Part shown: piece after piece, positions 26,845-35,090 of the stretch
Position numbering within the stretch: the stretch's first letter is position 1
Layout: the number at the start of each line of letters is the position of its first letter
Source: CAZGWJ01 sp964529445
GTDB lineage: Bacteria; Oederibacteriota; Muellerivitia; Muellerivitales; Muellerivitaceae
NCBI GenBank assembly: GCA_964529445.1
Contig: CAZGWJ010000012.1
Coordinates: 1-45,532 of the forward strand
Direction: 5' to 3'
DNA: 45,532 nucleotides
Made by a program: the position numbers and the translations under genes
The notes under the pieces: generated by a model
Seen by the model: the letters and a program-made list of their open reading frames with translations, nothing else
Databases searched by the model: none
What the model was told of the DNA's origin: nothing

Positions 26845-27329
26845 CAGGTTTTTCCCTTCCGCAACAAGGCGTTCAGGTTCACGGGGTTCTGCCCCGGCAG
26901 GGCGCGGATCTCCAGGGACACCCCGAGATCGGCCAAGGCGCCCAGGGCTTCCAGGTCCTTATCGGAAGCGAAATAGCCGTTGTGGATCTCGGTTTTTCCC
27001 TCGGCAAAATGCATGCCTCCCACGTTCACGGAAGGCGCACTGCCTCCGCCGCGGACATATCGGAGGACATCCACAGGGCCATCGAACAAGAGGAGGGCCC
27101 GACCCGGTCCTGAATCGGCCGGGATCGCCCGGACGGCGCCGTCCACGTCCAGGAATTCCGCACGGATGCCGGATGGCACGCCGAGGGCCATCATTTCCCT
27201 CCTGACCTTGTTGGCGGCCACCGAATCGTTGATGACGATCAAACGGTCGATCTCGATGGCCGGACACCATCCCACCACCACCTGTCCGTGGATGAGACGA
27301 TCGTCGATCCGGATGATCTGGATATTCAT
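26844..27329 (-). CDS. PTS IIB component, mannose family
   Basis: A 161-residue cytoplasmic phosphotransfer protein passing phosphate from IIA to the incoming sugar at IIC-IID. RIDDRLIHGQVVVGW is diagnostic of mannose/sorbose-family IIB, with phosphorylated His14. The rest follows the family fold (INDSVAANKVRREMM, VNVGGMHF). ATG 27329 is separated from the IIA stop by 16 bp, with GGGAAGGGAACC upstream as ribosome site. It shares one base with the GH57 gene. Confidence 0.94.
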   Translation of the reverse strand: MNIQIIRIDDRLIHGQVVVGWCPAIEIDRLIVINDSVAANKVRREMMALGVPSGIRAEFLDVDGAVRAIPADSGPGRALLLFDGPVDVLRYVRGGGSAPSVNVGGMHFAEGKTEIHNGYFASDKDLEALGALADLGVSLEIRALPGQNPVNLNALLRKGKT

Positions 27330-27345
27330 GGTTCCCTTCCCGTCC

Positions 27346-27756
27346 TTAACCCTGGGATCTCTTCATCAATTCGATGGAGGTGAGGATGCTTTCCCGGGCC
27401 GACACCTGCACCTCCTGGGCCAGATGGTCCAAGTCCTTCTCGTCGCGATGGGAGATCACCTTGAAGAGCATGGGAAGGTTCACCCCGGTAATCACGCGCA
27501 CGTTCCGGGAAAGCGCCATTTGCACGCCGCAATTGAAAGGCGTCCCGCCCAGCATGTCGACGAGGACGAGAGTCCCCTCGTTGCCCGGATCCACGCGGGA
27601 ACGGGCCGCTTCCAGCTTCGCGGAAAGCGTCTCCAGGGTATCCGAGGCGTCGAGAGTCACCGCCTCGACGCCCTCCGTCTCTCCGAGGATCATCCCCAGG
27701 GTGGACAGGAGAGCGGCCGCCAACTCGCCGTGTGTCGCCACGAGAACCCCTACCAT
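27346..27756 (-). CDS. PTS IIA component, mannose family
   Basis: A 136-residue IIA of the mannose (EIIA-Man) fold. VGVLVATHGELA carries the phosphorylated His9, and LVDMLGGTPFN (~67-77) is the second conserved loop. The frame is open upstream to 27903, inside yvcK, but ATG 27756 gives the canonical N-terminus and has GGGAGC six bases upstream. It is a stand-alone IIA, unlike E. coli ManX, which fuses IIA and IIB. It begins 22 bp after yvcK, tying PTS transport to the HprK/YvcK regulatory genes. Confidence 0.93.
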   Translation of the reverse strand: MVGVLVATHGELAAALLSTLGMILGETEGVEAVTLDASDTLETLSAKLEAARSRVDPGNEGTLVLVDMLGGTPFNCGVQMALSRNVRVITGVNLPMLFKVISHRDEKDLDHLAQEVQVSARESILTSIELMKRSQG

Positions 27757-27778
27757 GATTCGCTCCCTTCCCCAGCCG

Positions 27779-29047
27779 TCAAATGACCAGCAGACGCATG
27801 ATGGCTTTTCCCAGCTTCTCGGGATCGTGACGAACGAAATCCTCGCTGTGCAACAATCCCACCTTGACCAACGTGGGACCGAGGTTCGCGACGCCGCGAT
27901 CATCGCACAAGACGGGTTCCTGACCGCTGTCGGCGTAGCGTTTCAGGAGCCTCTTGGGGATGGTCTCCTTGTTGGCCAGCACGTAATGGATGAAGTTGGG
28001 CGCCGTATGCTCGATCAGGGCCCGCACATGGTCGGAAACGGTGAAGTGATCCGTTTCTCCGGATTGGGTCATGACGTTGCAAACATAAATCTTCACGGCT
28101 CGGGAAAGAGCGATTCGCTCGGCCACATCCTCGACGAGAAGATTGGGCAGGATGCTCGTGTAGAGGCTGCCTGGTCCCATGATGATGGCATCGGCCTCGA
28201 GGATAGCCTGCAGGACGGCCTTGTTGGGCCGTACGCGCTTCTCCTTCAGGGAAAGCCGCAGGATCGGCGACTTGGCGGTCCCGACATTGCTTTCGCCGGT
28301 CACCACCTTGCCGTTCTTGAGACGCGCCTGTAGCGTCATGCGGTCAAAAGCCACGGGCATGACCGTGCCTCGCGTGGCAAGAACCTTGCTCGATTCCTCG
28401 ACAGCCCGCCCGAAATCGCCCGTGATCTCGCTCATCACGGTGATAAAGAGATTCCCGAAACTGTGACCCTTGAGGTCACCGTGTCCCTTGAAGCGGTATT
28501 GAAAGAGGTCGTGCAGAAGGGACTCCTGGCTCGAAAGGGCCACGAGGCAGTTACGGATATCGCCGGGAGGAAGAGTCCCGAAATCGCGGCGAAGCCGTCC
28601 CGAGGAACCCCCGTCATCCGCCACCGTCACCACGGCAGTGATGTTGGAGGTGTACCGTTTGAGGGCCGTGAGCAGGTTGGGAAGCCCCGTGCCACCCCCG
28701 ATGGCCACCAGGCGAGGCCCTCTTTTCAGCTTGGCCCGCTCGTAGACAATGTGGAGGAATTCCTTCTCCCGCTTGGGGATGAGAACGGTGAGAACGGCGT
28801 AGATGGAGCGCCTCATGCCGAAGATGACGCCGAATGTCCCGAGTCCGATGAAGAGGAAATCGACGAACTTGAGCTTGCGCACATACTGCTCGGAGCGCTG
28901 GGTCCAGGAAGAATGGTAATGGATGCCCCGAAGACGTCGACCCATGTTCCCGCTGAAGCCCATGTAGAGGACCACAATGGAGAGAGCGATCAAGAAAAAC
29001 CAGCGTTTGAGGCGCATGCCGGGATAGAGCCATCGGAAACCGAACAT
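27779..29047 (-). CDS. yvcK: YvcK/CofD-like gluconeogenesis factor with membrane anchor
   Basis: YvcK proteins bind UDP-sugars and adjust carbon flow and cell-wall synthesis, chiefly during growth on gluconeogenic substrates. The core (~108-422) has AIGGGTGLPNLL, TVADDGGSSGRLR and IMGPGSLYTSILPN. Compared with ~320-residue Bacillus YvcK, it carries ~105 extra N-terminal residues with two hydrophobic segments (~15-32 and ~60-80), so it is probably membrane-anchored. The start at 29047 lies one base after the hprK stop. Its location between hprK and IIA matches the known functional link between YvcK and HPr kinase in Firmicutes. Confidence 0.93.
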   Translation of the reverse strand: MFGFRWLYPGMRLKRWFFLIALSIVVLYMGFSGNMGRRLRGIHYHSSWTQRSEQYVRKLKFVDFLFIGLGTFGVIFGMRRSIYAVLTVLIPKREKEFLHIVYERAKLKRGPRLVAIGGGTGLPNLLTALKRYTSNITAVVTVADDGGSSGRLRRDFGTLPPGDIRNCLVALSSQESLLHDLFQYRFKGHGDLKGHSFGNLFITVMSEITGDFGRAVEESSKVLATRGTVMPVAFDRMTLQARLKNGKVVTGESNVGTAKSPILRLSLKEKRVRPNKAVLQAILEADAIIMGPGSLYTSILPNLLVEDVAERIALSRAVKIYVCNVMTQSGETDHFTVSDHVRALIEHTAPNFIHYVLANKETIPKRLLKRYADSGQEPVLCDDRGVANLGPTLVKVGLLHSEDFVRHDPEKLGKAIMRLLVI

Positions 29048-29048
29048 C

Positions 29049-30011
29049 TCAGGCCCCCCCCTCGTCTTTGCGGATTCCCTCTTCCTGGATGAGGCGGTTG
29101 ACGCGGTCGGCGAATTCCTGCGCCGTGAAATAGCCGAGTTTCATCTGCCGATGGTTCATGGAAGCCACCTCGATGATGACGGCGAGGTTCCGGCCTGGGC
29201 GCACCGGAATGACGCACATCGGGACTTCCTCCTCGAAAATGCGGTACTTCGCAGGCGTGAGCCCCAGGCGTTCGTATTCCTTGCGGGGATCCCACTCCTC
29301 CAGCCGTATGACCAGTTCGATGCGCTTCTTGTCCCGGATGGCCCCCACGCCGAAAAGGCTCTCGATATTGATGATCCCCAGCCCGCGGATTTCCATGTGG
29401 TGCTTGATGATCTCGGAACGTGACCCCATCAGGATGTGGTTGGACAATCGCTTGATATACACCAAGTCGTCGGCCACCAAGCGGTGGCCGCGCTCGACGA
29501 GGTCCAGAGCACATTCGCTCTTTCCGATGCCGGATTGGCCGAGAATGAGCACGCCCACTCCGTACACATCCAAAAGGGTCCCATGCACGGTGGTCTCGGG
29601 GGCGAACTTCTCCTCGAGGTACACGGAGACCTCGGAGATGAGGCGGGTCGTGGGAAGCGGGGTCGAGAAGACCGGGACCTCCTCCCGTCGCGCGAGACGC
29701 AGCAATTCCGCGGGAGCCTTCATGCGATGGGTGACGATGATACAGGGCAGTTTGGAGGTGACGATGCGCGATAAGGCCGACAGGCGCTTCGCAGCGGGAA
29801 GAGTCGCAAGGTAACCGCACTCAGTCTTGCCGAGAACCTGAATCCGTTCGTGGGGGAACCACTTGAGATAACCGGTCAAGGCCATGCCCATCCGGTTGAT
29901 ATCCACCCCGGACACGGAATGCCGGACCATGTCCTTCCCGCCGGAGAGGAGGGAAAGCCGGAGACGCTCCTTGGCTTCCTGGTAGAAGACCTCGACGCTG
30001 ATCTTTTTCAT
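29049..30011 (-). CDS. hprK: HPr kinase/phosphorylase
   Basis: Phosphorylates and dephosphorylates HPr on its regulatory Ser (Ser47 here) according to metabolic state. The 320 residues have the N-terminal domain (~1-130) and the C-terminal kinase domain with the P-loop LGQSGIGKSECAL (~158-165) and HGTLLDVYGVG (His143) before it. The second family signature, IRDKKRIELVIRLEEWD, is also present. ATG 30011 has a G-rich stretch upstream instead of a strong ribosome site. It sits between ptsN and yvcK with tight spacing. HPr is encoded 6 kb downstream in the same orientation. Confidence 0.96.
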   Translation of the reverse strand: MKKISVEVFYQEAKERLRLSLLSGGKDMVRHSVSGVDINRMGMALTGYLKWFPHERIQVLGKTECGYLATLPAAKRLSALSRIVTSKLPCIIVTHRMKAPAELLRLARREEVPVFSTPLPTTRLISEVSVYLEEKFAPETTVHGTLLDVYGVGVLILGQSGIGKSECALDLVERGHRLVADDLVYIKRLSNHILMGSRSEIIKHHMEIRGLGIINIESLFGVGAIRDKKRIELVIRLEEWDPRKEYERLGLTPAKYRIFEEEVPMCVIPVRPGRNLAVIIEVASMNHRQMKLGYFTAQEFADRVNRLIQEEGIRKDEGGA

Positions 30012-30049
30012 GGGAGCACCCCCGGAGGACGCGACCGACCTGGCGCCCC

Positions 30050-30514
30050 TTAGTGCTTCAGCTTCTCCTCTTCCTGGATGATCTTGACGATCTCTTCGGG
30101 CGATTTCGCCGAGAGGAGGGATTTACGGAAGTACTTGTCCTTGAGAAGGCTGGAGATGCGGGCCAAGGCTTTCAAATGCTGTCCCGCCGCACCTTCCGGG
30201 GCCACCAGCAGGATGAAGATGTTGACGGATTCCCCATCGAGGGCATCGAAGCTGATGCCCTCCTGAGACAATCCGAACGCCGCGGTCAGTTCCGAGACGG
30301 TGTCCGATTTGCCATGGGGGATGGCGATGCCCTGGCCGATGCCGGTGGAACCCAGTTCCTCACGTTCCATGAGGATCTGGACCATCCGCTTCTTGTCCTT
30401 GATCTTTCCGGATTTCACCAGGACGTCGACGAGTTCCTTGATGACGTCCTTCTTGTTCTTGGACTCCAGGGTCATCTTGATGTTGTCGATTGAAAGAATC
30501 TCCAGGATCTGCAT
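30050..30514 (-). CDS. ptsN: PtsN-type PTS IIA (nitrogen-regulatory)
   Basis: A 154-residue IIA of the fructose/nitrogen family. GIAIPHGKS contains the phosphorylated His67. It is not fused to a permease. In the rpoN-hpf-ptsN order it is usually the regulatory IIANtr, which reports phosphorylation state to potassium transport and stress systems in other bacteria. ATG 30514 has AGGAGG eight bases upstream. It lies 36 bp after hpf and 38 bp before hprK. Confidence 0.94.
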   Translation of the reverse strand: MQILEILSIDNIKMTLESKNKKDVIKELVDVLVKSGKIKDKKRMVQILMEREELGSTGIGQGIAIPHGKSDTVSELTAAFGLSQEGISFDALDGESVNIFILLVAPEGAAGQHLKALARISSLLKDKYFRKSLLSAKSPEEIVKIIQEEEKLKH

Positions 30515-30550
30515 GCCCGCTTCCTCCTCAGGTCTGAAACGATCGATGGA

Positions 30551-31090
30551 TCAGTATTCGGGCTCGATCAACCCGATGTGCCCGTCTTTTCGTTTGTAAA
30601 CCACGTTGGTCTTTCCCGTATCGGCGTTGGAAAAGACCAGGAACTCGTCCCGGGAAGCCGACAGCTGAAGGGCCGCTTCCTCGGTCGTCATGGGTTTCAC
30701 GGCGTGCTTCCGGGACCTCACCACCACGGATTCCTCGCCCTCCTCGACGGGTGAAAGAACATGGTGAACGATGGATCGGGCCTTGGCCTGTTTGCCCTCC
30801 CGATAGCGACCCACCCGCTTATCTTTGACTTTGAGAACCTGGCGCTCCAGCTTATCCAAGGCCTGGTCGATGGACTGGTACATGTCGTGGGAAGATCCGA
30901 CGGAGGCCAGTTTCAAGGACTTTCCGTAGAGGTTGATCTCGCAAAGGTGGCGCCGTTTCTCGAAATTCAGGATGACATGGGTCTCTCTTATTTTGCCGAG
31001 ATACTTTTCGACCCTGTGGATCTTATCTTCGATATGGGTCCGCAAGCCCTCGGTTAGGGAGGCATGCCGGCTCGTGATGATTATTTTCAT
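30551..31090 (-). CDS. hpf: Long ribosome hibernation promoting factor
   Basis: Binds the 30S subunit and drives ribosome dimerisation in slow growth. The 179 residues contain the N-terminal HPF domain (MKIIITSRHASLTEGL..., ~1-95), a charged linker and the C-terminal dimerisation domain (MTTEEAALQLSASRDEFLVF..., ~130-179) that defines the long form. ATG 31090 gives the canonical N-terminus but lacks a ribosome site. TTG 31114 in the same frame has GGGAG nine bases upstream, so a product eight residues longer is possible. A sigma70-like promoter (31205-31232) and a structured leader precede it. Confidence 0.93.
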   Translation of the reverse strand: MKIIITSRHASLTEGLRTHIEDKIHRVEKYLGKIRETHVILNFEKRRHLCEINLYGKSLKLASVGSSHDMYQSIDQALDKLERQVLKVKDKRVGRYREGKQAKARSIVHHVLSPVEEGEESVVVRSRKHAVKPMTTEEAALQLSASRDEFLVFSNADTGKTNVVYKRKDGHIGLIEPEY

Positions 31091-31121
31091 TTCTTTATCG
31101 GGGTTTTCAAACAAAGGGGAT

Positions 31122-31188
31122 GGCTCCCTGGGTTTTCCAGGATAGAAACCTTGTTTTTAGGCCCTTCACCCGCTCTCGGCAGGGAGCC
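31122..31188 (-). promoter_or_regulatory. Hairpin-forming hpf leader with competing stems
   Basis: In the hpf leader RNA, GGCTCCCTG (31188-31180) can pair with CAGGGAGCC (31130-31122) across ~50 bases. The 3' arm also takes part in a short alternative hairpin CCTGG/CCAGG with an A-rich loop (31140-31126) and contains the GGGAG that would serve TTG 31114. The two stems exclude each other and may gate translation or transcription. Confidence 0.45.
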
Positions 31189-31204
31189 AATACAAGAGGG
31201 CGGT

Positions 31205-31232
31205 ATTCTAACATCGAGCGAGTGGAAGTCAA
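31205..31232 (-). promoter_or_regulatory. Sigma70-type promoter for hpf
   Basis: On the minus strand TTGACT (31232-31227) and TAGAAT (31210-31205) are separated by 16 bp. Each box differs from consensus at one base. The start point would be near 31198, giving a leader of ~110 nt that begins just before the hairpin arm at 31188. Confidence 0.65.
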
Positions 31233-31368
31233 CGCCATGGAACCTGCTTGGGCCGGAATCGATCGATTTACTTGTAAAATATCGGATATTTGCCGGACGA
31301 CATATTCTTGGATCGATGAAGCCCCATGGTGTCCCAATTGGTCTGATCTACTGAAATTCCCGACCAAC

Positions 31369-32865
31369 CTATGCCTTACGCCTTCGGGAAGCGGCCGGAA
31401 TGCCCATTTCTTCCCTGTATTTCGCGATGGTTCGACGGGCGATATTGATGCCCTTTTCCTTCAATAGCTGCGCGATTTTCTGGTCGGAAAGGGGTTTACT
31501 CCCCAGCTCCTGTCCCACCATCTCGCGGATGGACTCCTTCACGGAAAGTGAGGAAACATCCAAACCGCTTTCCGATTCCAGGCCGCTCGAGAAAAAGAAC
31601 TTCAATTCGAAAAGCCCACGGGGTGTTTGCACGTACTTGTGGGTAGTAACCCGGCTGATCGTGGATTCATGCATCCCCACCATATCGGCCACCTGTTTCA
31701 ATGTGAGGGGCTTCAAGCAGTTCAATCCCCTGTCCAGAAAATCCCTCTGGATGCGAAAAATGGCCTCCGTAACCCGGTAGATGGTCTTGCGCCTCTGCTC
31801 GATGTTCTTGATGAGCCAGAGAGCCGAATGGATCTTCTGTTCAAGGTATGCCTTGGCCTCCGCTTTGCCGGGTGCCTTCCTGTCCTTGAGTAGGCGGCGG
31901 TAATAGGGGGAGACGCGAAGGCGGGGTATCTCATCGTCATTGAGAAGGATGGCGTAATCCCCGTCCAACTCCTCGACCGTCACGTCGGGGATGACCGCCT
32001 GGGCCCGCACGACCCCGAATGACCGGCCCGGCTTGGGTTCCAGGGAGAACAGCAGGCCCAAAACCTCCCTGAACCTTTCCCCATCGCAACCCAGGGTCTT
32101 CTGGATGACCTGGAAACGGCGTTTCTCCAGATCCTCGAAATTCCGAAGGACCACCTCATGGGCCAGACGGGCCACTTCACCCTTCCGGGTTTCCAATTGG
32201 AGGAGCAGGCATTCCCGGAGGTTCCGGGCACCCACCCCGGTGGGTTCGAAGGATTGAAGGACCCGCAGAACCTTTTCGAGTTGCGGCAAGGGGATTTCCT
32301 GGCGTCGGGCCACCTCATCCAGCGGGGTGGAAAGGTACCCGTTCTCGTCGATATGGCCGATCAGGACTTTTCCGAGGGTGCGCTCTTCCTCGGACAGGGA
32401 CGTCAGGGAAAGCTGCCATTCAAGATGCTCCCAGAGGGTGGATTCCCGGGTGATGGAAGCTTCCTGGAAATCCCTCTTCTCCTGGTCGTAATCGCCCCCA
32501 TCACCGGCAACGCGCCGCTCCTCGCGCCAGGAATCGTCGTCCGCCCAAGCCTCGGGCTCGAAATCCCGAGCTTCGCGCATCTTATCGACGATGTCCGGAT
32601 CACGTGACTCCAGGGCCTTCTCGATCGCAGGATCGACGCGGTTCTCCGGGGCCTCGTCCACGACAGCCGGCTCGGTGCCCTTCTCGGGGCTGGCGGGAGC
32701 ATCGTCGTCGACCTCCTCGAGAACAGGGTTCTCCGTCATCTCCTGCTCGATCCATTCCTTCAGTTCCAACGTGGAAAGTTGGAGGATCTTGAGCGCCTGT
32801 TGCAGCATCGGCGTCATGACAACGCGTTGCTGGAGGCTCTGGTTGATCCTGAATTCCTGCTTCAT
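31369..32865 (-). CDS. rpoN: RNA polymerase sigma-54 factor
   Basis: Sigma54 recognises -24/-12 promoters and needs AAA+ activators. The 498 residues show the Gln/Leu-rich region I (FRINQSLQQRVVMTPMLQQAL), an acidic region II (~45-125), the core-binding domain and the C-terminal RpoN box ARRTIAKYRE near the end. ATG 32865 has AGAGG ten bases upstream. A gap of ~280 bp separates it from hpf, which has its own promoter. No sigma54 activator with an AAA+ domain is in the window; the PAS-Fis protein lacks one. Confidence 0.97.
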   Translation of the reverse strand: MKQEFRINQSLQQRVVMTPMLQQALKILQLSTLELKEWIEQEMTENPVLEEVDDDAPASPEKGTEPAVVDEAPENRVDPAIEKALESRDPDIVDKMREARDFEPEAWADDDSWREERRVAGDGGDYDQEKRDFQEASITRESTLWEHLEWQLSLTSLSEEERTLGKVLIGHIDENGYLSTPLDEVARRQEIPLPQLEKVLRVLQSFEPTGVGARNLRECLLLQLETRKGEVARLAHEVVLRNFEDLEKRRFQVIQKTLGCDGERFREVLGLLFSLEPKPGRSFGVVRAQAVIPDVTVEELDGDYAILLNDDEIPRLRVSPYYRRLLKDRKAPGKAEAKAYLEQKIHSALWLIKNIEQRRKTIYRVTEAIFRIQRDFLDRGLNCLKPLTLKQVADMVGMHESTISRVTTHKYVQTPRGLFELKFFFSSGLESESGLDVSSLSVKESIREMVGQELGSKPLSDQKIAQLLKEKGINIARRTIAKYREEMGIPAASRRRKA

Positions 32866-33094
32866 GACGAGGGGACCTCTTGGGCACGGCTCTTGCTTTG
32901 CAATAATTATACCCCTTCAACAGACGGAGCCATTCAATATCGGAATAATTGTTGAAGCACCGATAGACGCCGGTACGACATCAACCCTTTTTAGAACCGA
33001 TGCTCATGACGGCATAGTTTTGCACGAACAATCCCATCCGATCCAAGAACGCCTCTGAACTTTTCAATCGGCGTTCATCGGCGTGAATCGGCGG
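32866..33094. promoter_or_regulatory. rpoN upstream region, weak promoter candidate
   Basis: A perfect TATAAT occurs on the minus strand at 32911-32906, ~40 bp before rpoN. The best -35 (TTGAAT, 32937-32932) is 20 bp away, too far for a strong promoter. The far end holds an AACCGC-headed 10-bp tandem motif (33066-33096). Confidence 0.35.
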
Positions 33095-33096
33095 TT
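33066..33096 (-). repeat. AACCGC-headed 10-bp tandem motif
   Basis: On the minus strand AACCGCCGATTCA is followed by CGCCGATGAA and CGCCGATT, three units with a 10-bp period. It lies between the acetyltransferase and rpoN genes and has the same AACCGC head as two other intergenic repeats in this window. Confidence 0.6.
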
Positions 33097-33541
33097 ACAA
33101 CCTTTTGTAATAGATCCACTCCGGGTCTCCCCGGTCCACGTTGGAGATGTACCCCACCCGCTTGTAACCCATCCGCTTCAACACTTGTTGCATGACCTTG
33201 TTGGAACGGTTGGTCGATGTATAGAGGCGCTTATCCACGCAACGCTTTTCCATGGCCTTGATGAGAAGCCGACCCAGTCCTTTTCGGCGCAACTCGGGAT
33301 GCACCACCAAAAGGTCGATGAAATAGTAGCCGTAGAAATCCCGGTTCCAGACCAAGAAGGCCCCGGGAATGCGTCCCACCAGGGCCACGTAAGCCCGCTT
33401 GTGCCGTATGGCCGCCCGCAAATAGGACTTCTTGTACCACTTGGGGGCGGCGACCTTCGCGATCTCGCCCATCACATCCAGGTGATGGTGACTGGCGACT
33501 ACGACCGAGAGCTTGAATTCATAGGAGAGTTTGGTAGGCAC
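33095..33541 (-). CDS. GNAT-family N-acetyltransferase
   Basis: Transfers an acetyl group from acetyl-CoA to an unknown amine acceptor. The 148-residue product has the acetyl-CoA binding signature LLVVHPELRRKGLGRLL (R-x-x-G-x-G) after the FYGYYFIDLL strand, and a C-terminal NVDRGDPEWIYYKRL. The frame opens at TTG 33634, but the first ~30 codons look non-structural. GTG 33541, with GAGGAAAA 10-13 bases upstream, is my choice, though this spacing is long. It is the last gene of the block between lptB and rpoN. No substrate can be inferred. Confidence 0.8.
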   Translation of the reverse strand: MPTKLSYEFKLSVVVASHHHLDVMGEIAKVAAPKWYKKSYLRAAIRHKRAYVALVGRIPGAFLVWNRDFYGYYFIDLLVVHPELRRKGLGRLLIKAMEKRCVDKRLYTSTNRSNKVMQQVLKRMGYKRVGYISNVDRGDPEWIYYKRL

Positions 33542-33669
33542 GGTCGGCCGTTTTCCTCGATGGTTATTCCCTGCCGGTTCCCGATTATCGCCTATCCCCG
33601 GGGACCCTTTCCAGAAAAACCCTGTGGCCCCCAAAACACGAGTCCCGAGAAAGGGTTATTTAAAAGGAT

Positions 33670-33710
33670 TTCAAGCATCCATCGGAGGGACTCGATCGTC
33701 CCGGCTTGAA
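33670..33710 (-). terminator. Possible terminator after amidohydrolase
   Basis: Inverted arms TTCAAGC/GCTTGAA enclose a second stem GGGAC/GTCCC. On the minus strand the structure is followed by ATCCTTTTAAATAA. The stems are joined by an uneven bulge, so strength is uncertain. Confidence 0.4.
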
Positions 33711-33760
33711 TTTTTCATATTAACTCCCCTTGGGGTCTTGGGGACTTGGGGATGACGGCT

Positions 33761-34999
33761 TTATGTTTTTTCCTCGCTCCAGACCTTGGGCTTGAAGCCG
33801 GTCTTCTCGTACTGGGAGATCCAGAAATCCAGGTCGAAGGGCACCGGGAGCGCCATCGGTCCCGGCGACACCGGGATCCCGGCTTTGAAGACCATCCGGA
33901 TGGTCTTGAAGTCGTCGGGGTCCTTCATGGGGTCCTCGCCGTAGAGGGCCAGGTCCGCCCACTTGCCCTTCTCGAGCGATCCGGTCCGGTCCCCGATGCC
34001 GAGAGCCGCCGCGGCCCCGGAGGTGGCCATGGACAGGCAAGCGGTCATGGCCAGTCCCGTCTTCATCAGATCCTTGAATTCCGCCCCGCTGGCCCCGAAG
34101 GGCAGGTTGGGATTCCCCGCGTCGGTGCCGTACAACACCTCGCCCCCGAAGGAGAGGAACTTCTCCAGGTTTCGGATGGCCTGCCAATATCCCTGCTGGA
34201 AACCCTTGATGCAATGATGGCCGAAGGGATGGTCCTTCCTGCGTTTCCACTCCTCGGCCCAGCCGGAGTGCGCATGAAGGGTGGGGATGATCCTCACCTT
34301 CTGGCGCACCGCCTCCTTCCAGACGTCGTCGGGCATCGGCCGAGCGGGCACATGGGCCATCTCCGTCAACCCGCTCCGCAAGGCCAGTTCGAAATCCGTT
34401 GCGCTGGTCAGGTGAACGGTGGAAGGGACGCCCGATTCGCGGGCCTGCGAGATGACGGCTCGCACCTCGGTTTCCGAGAGGCAGGGGCCGAGCTCGTCCT
34501 CCAACCCCACCTTGATGACGTCCAACTGCATGGACACGATCTTTTTCACGCGTTCCTGGGCGTGGTAGCGGCCCCGCACCGGTGCGGCGATGTTGTTGCC
34601 CCAGACGTTGTCCGGGTATCCCCCGGGACAGGTGAGGATGGGGCCCGAGGCGAAAATGCGGGGTGACACCACCTTGCCCGCGCGCTCCATCTTCTTCCAG
34701 CGCACGGCACGGAAGGCGTCGCTCCCCAGGTCGCGGATCGTGGTGACCCCGTTTCGCACGAAACTGCCCAGGGTCTCCTCGTCGATCAAGGCGTGCGTGT
34801 GCAGGTCGATGAGGCCGGGCAATGCGGTCGCCCCTCCGGCGTCGTACGTCTCATCGGCCCGATAGTCGGGCGCGCCGGCCTTGGGACCCACGTAGGCGAG
34901 GGAGTCGTGATGGATGAGGACGAGGGCGTCCGCGAGGGGTTTCTTGCCGACCCCGTCATAGAGCTGGGCGATGTTGGTGATGGCGAGGGAGACTTTCAT
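33761..34999 (-). CDS. Metal-dependent amidohydrolase
   Basis: A 412-residue amidohydrolase of the imidazolonepropionase/prolidase-like group. GLIDLHTHA gives the His67/His69 metal pair, VIKVGLED the Lys region, VHLTS a further His, and YGTDAGNPN the final metal Asp. Substrate unknown; such enzymes cleave C-N bonds in cyclic amides or dipeptides. There is no signal peptide, so it is cytoplasmic. Upstream there is no ribosome site, but TATAAT lies only eight bases before ATG 34999, so the mRNA may be leaderless. A terminator (35091-35122) separates it from ino1, supporting separate transcription. Confidence 0.88.
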   Translation of the reverse strand: MKVSLAITNIAQLYDGVGKKPLADALVLIHHDSLAYVGPKAGAPDYRADETYDAGGATALPGLIDLHTHALIDEETLGSFVRNGVTTIRDLGSDAFRAVRWKKMERAGKVVSPRIFASGPILTCPGGYPDNVWGNNIAAPVRGRYHAQERVKKIVSMQLDVIKVGLEDELGPCLSETEVRAVISQARESGVPSTVHLTSATDFELALRSGLTEMAHVPARPMPDDVWKEAVRQKVRIIPTLHAHSGWAEEWKRRKDHPFGHHCIKGFQQGYWQAIRNLEKFLSFGGEVLYGTDAGNPNLPFGASGAEFKDLMKTGLAMTACLSMATSGAAAALGIGDRTGSLEKGKWADLALYGEDPMKDPDDFKTIRMVFKAGIPVSPGPMALPVPFDLDFWISQYEKTGFKPKVWSEEKT

Positions 35000-35007
35000 C
35001 GATCCGG

Positions 35008-35013
35008 ATTATA
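35008..35013 (-). promoter_or_regulatory. TATAAT box eight bases before amidohydrolase ATG
   Basis: A perfect -10 hexamer on the minus strand. A start point six to eight bases downstream falls on or next to ATG 34999, implying a leaderless transcript. A TTGGAA candidate -35 lies 19 bp upstream, so this is tentative. Confidence 0.4.
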
Positions 35014-35090
35014 TCCCTTTCCCGAGGAAGACTTCCAATTCCCCATTCCGAAACGCCCGTTTCTCATTCCCTGAGACGCCCCCAAAAACA

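Noticed and set aside
33676..33725. 15-codon micro-frame with AAGGGGAG before it on the minus strand
   Set aside because: It lies wholly within a hairpin that looks like the amidohydrolase terminator, so the coding reading is less likely.
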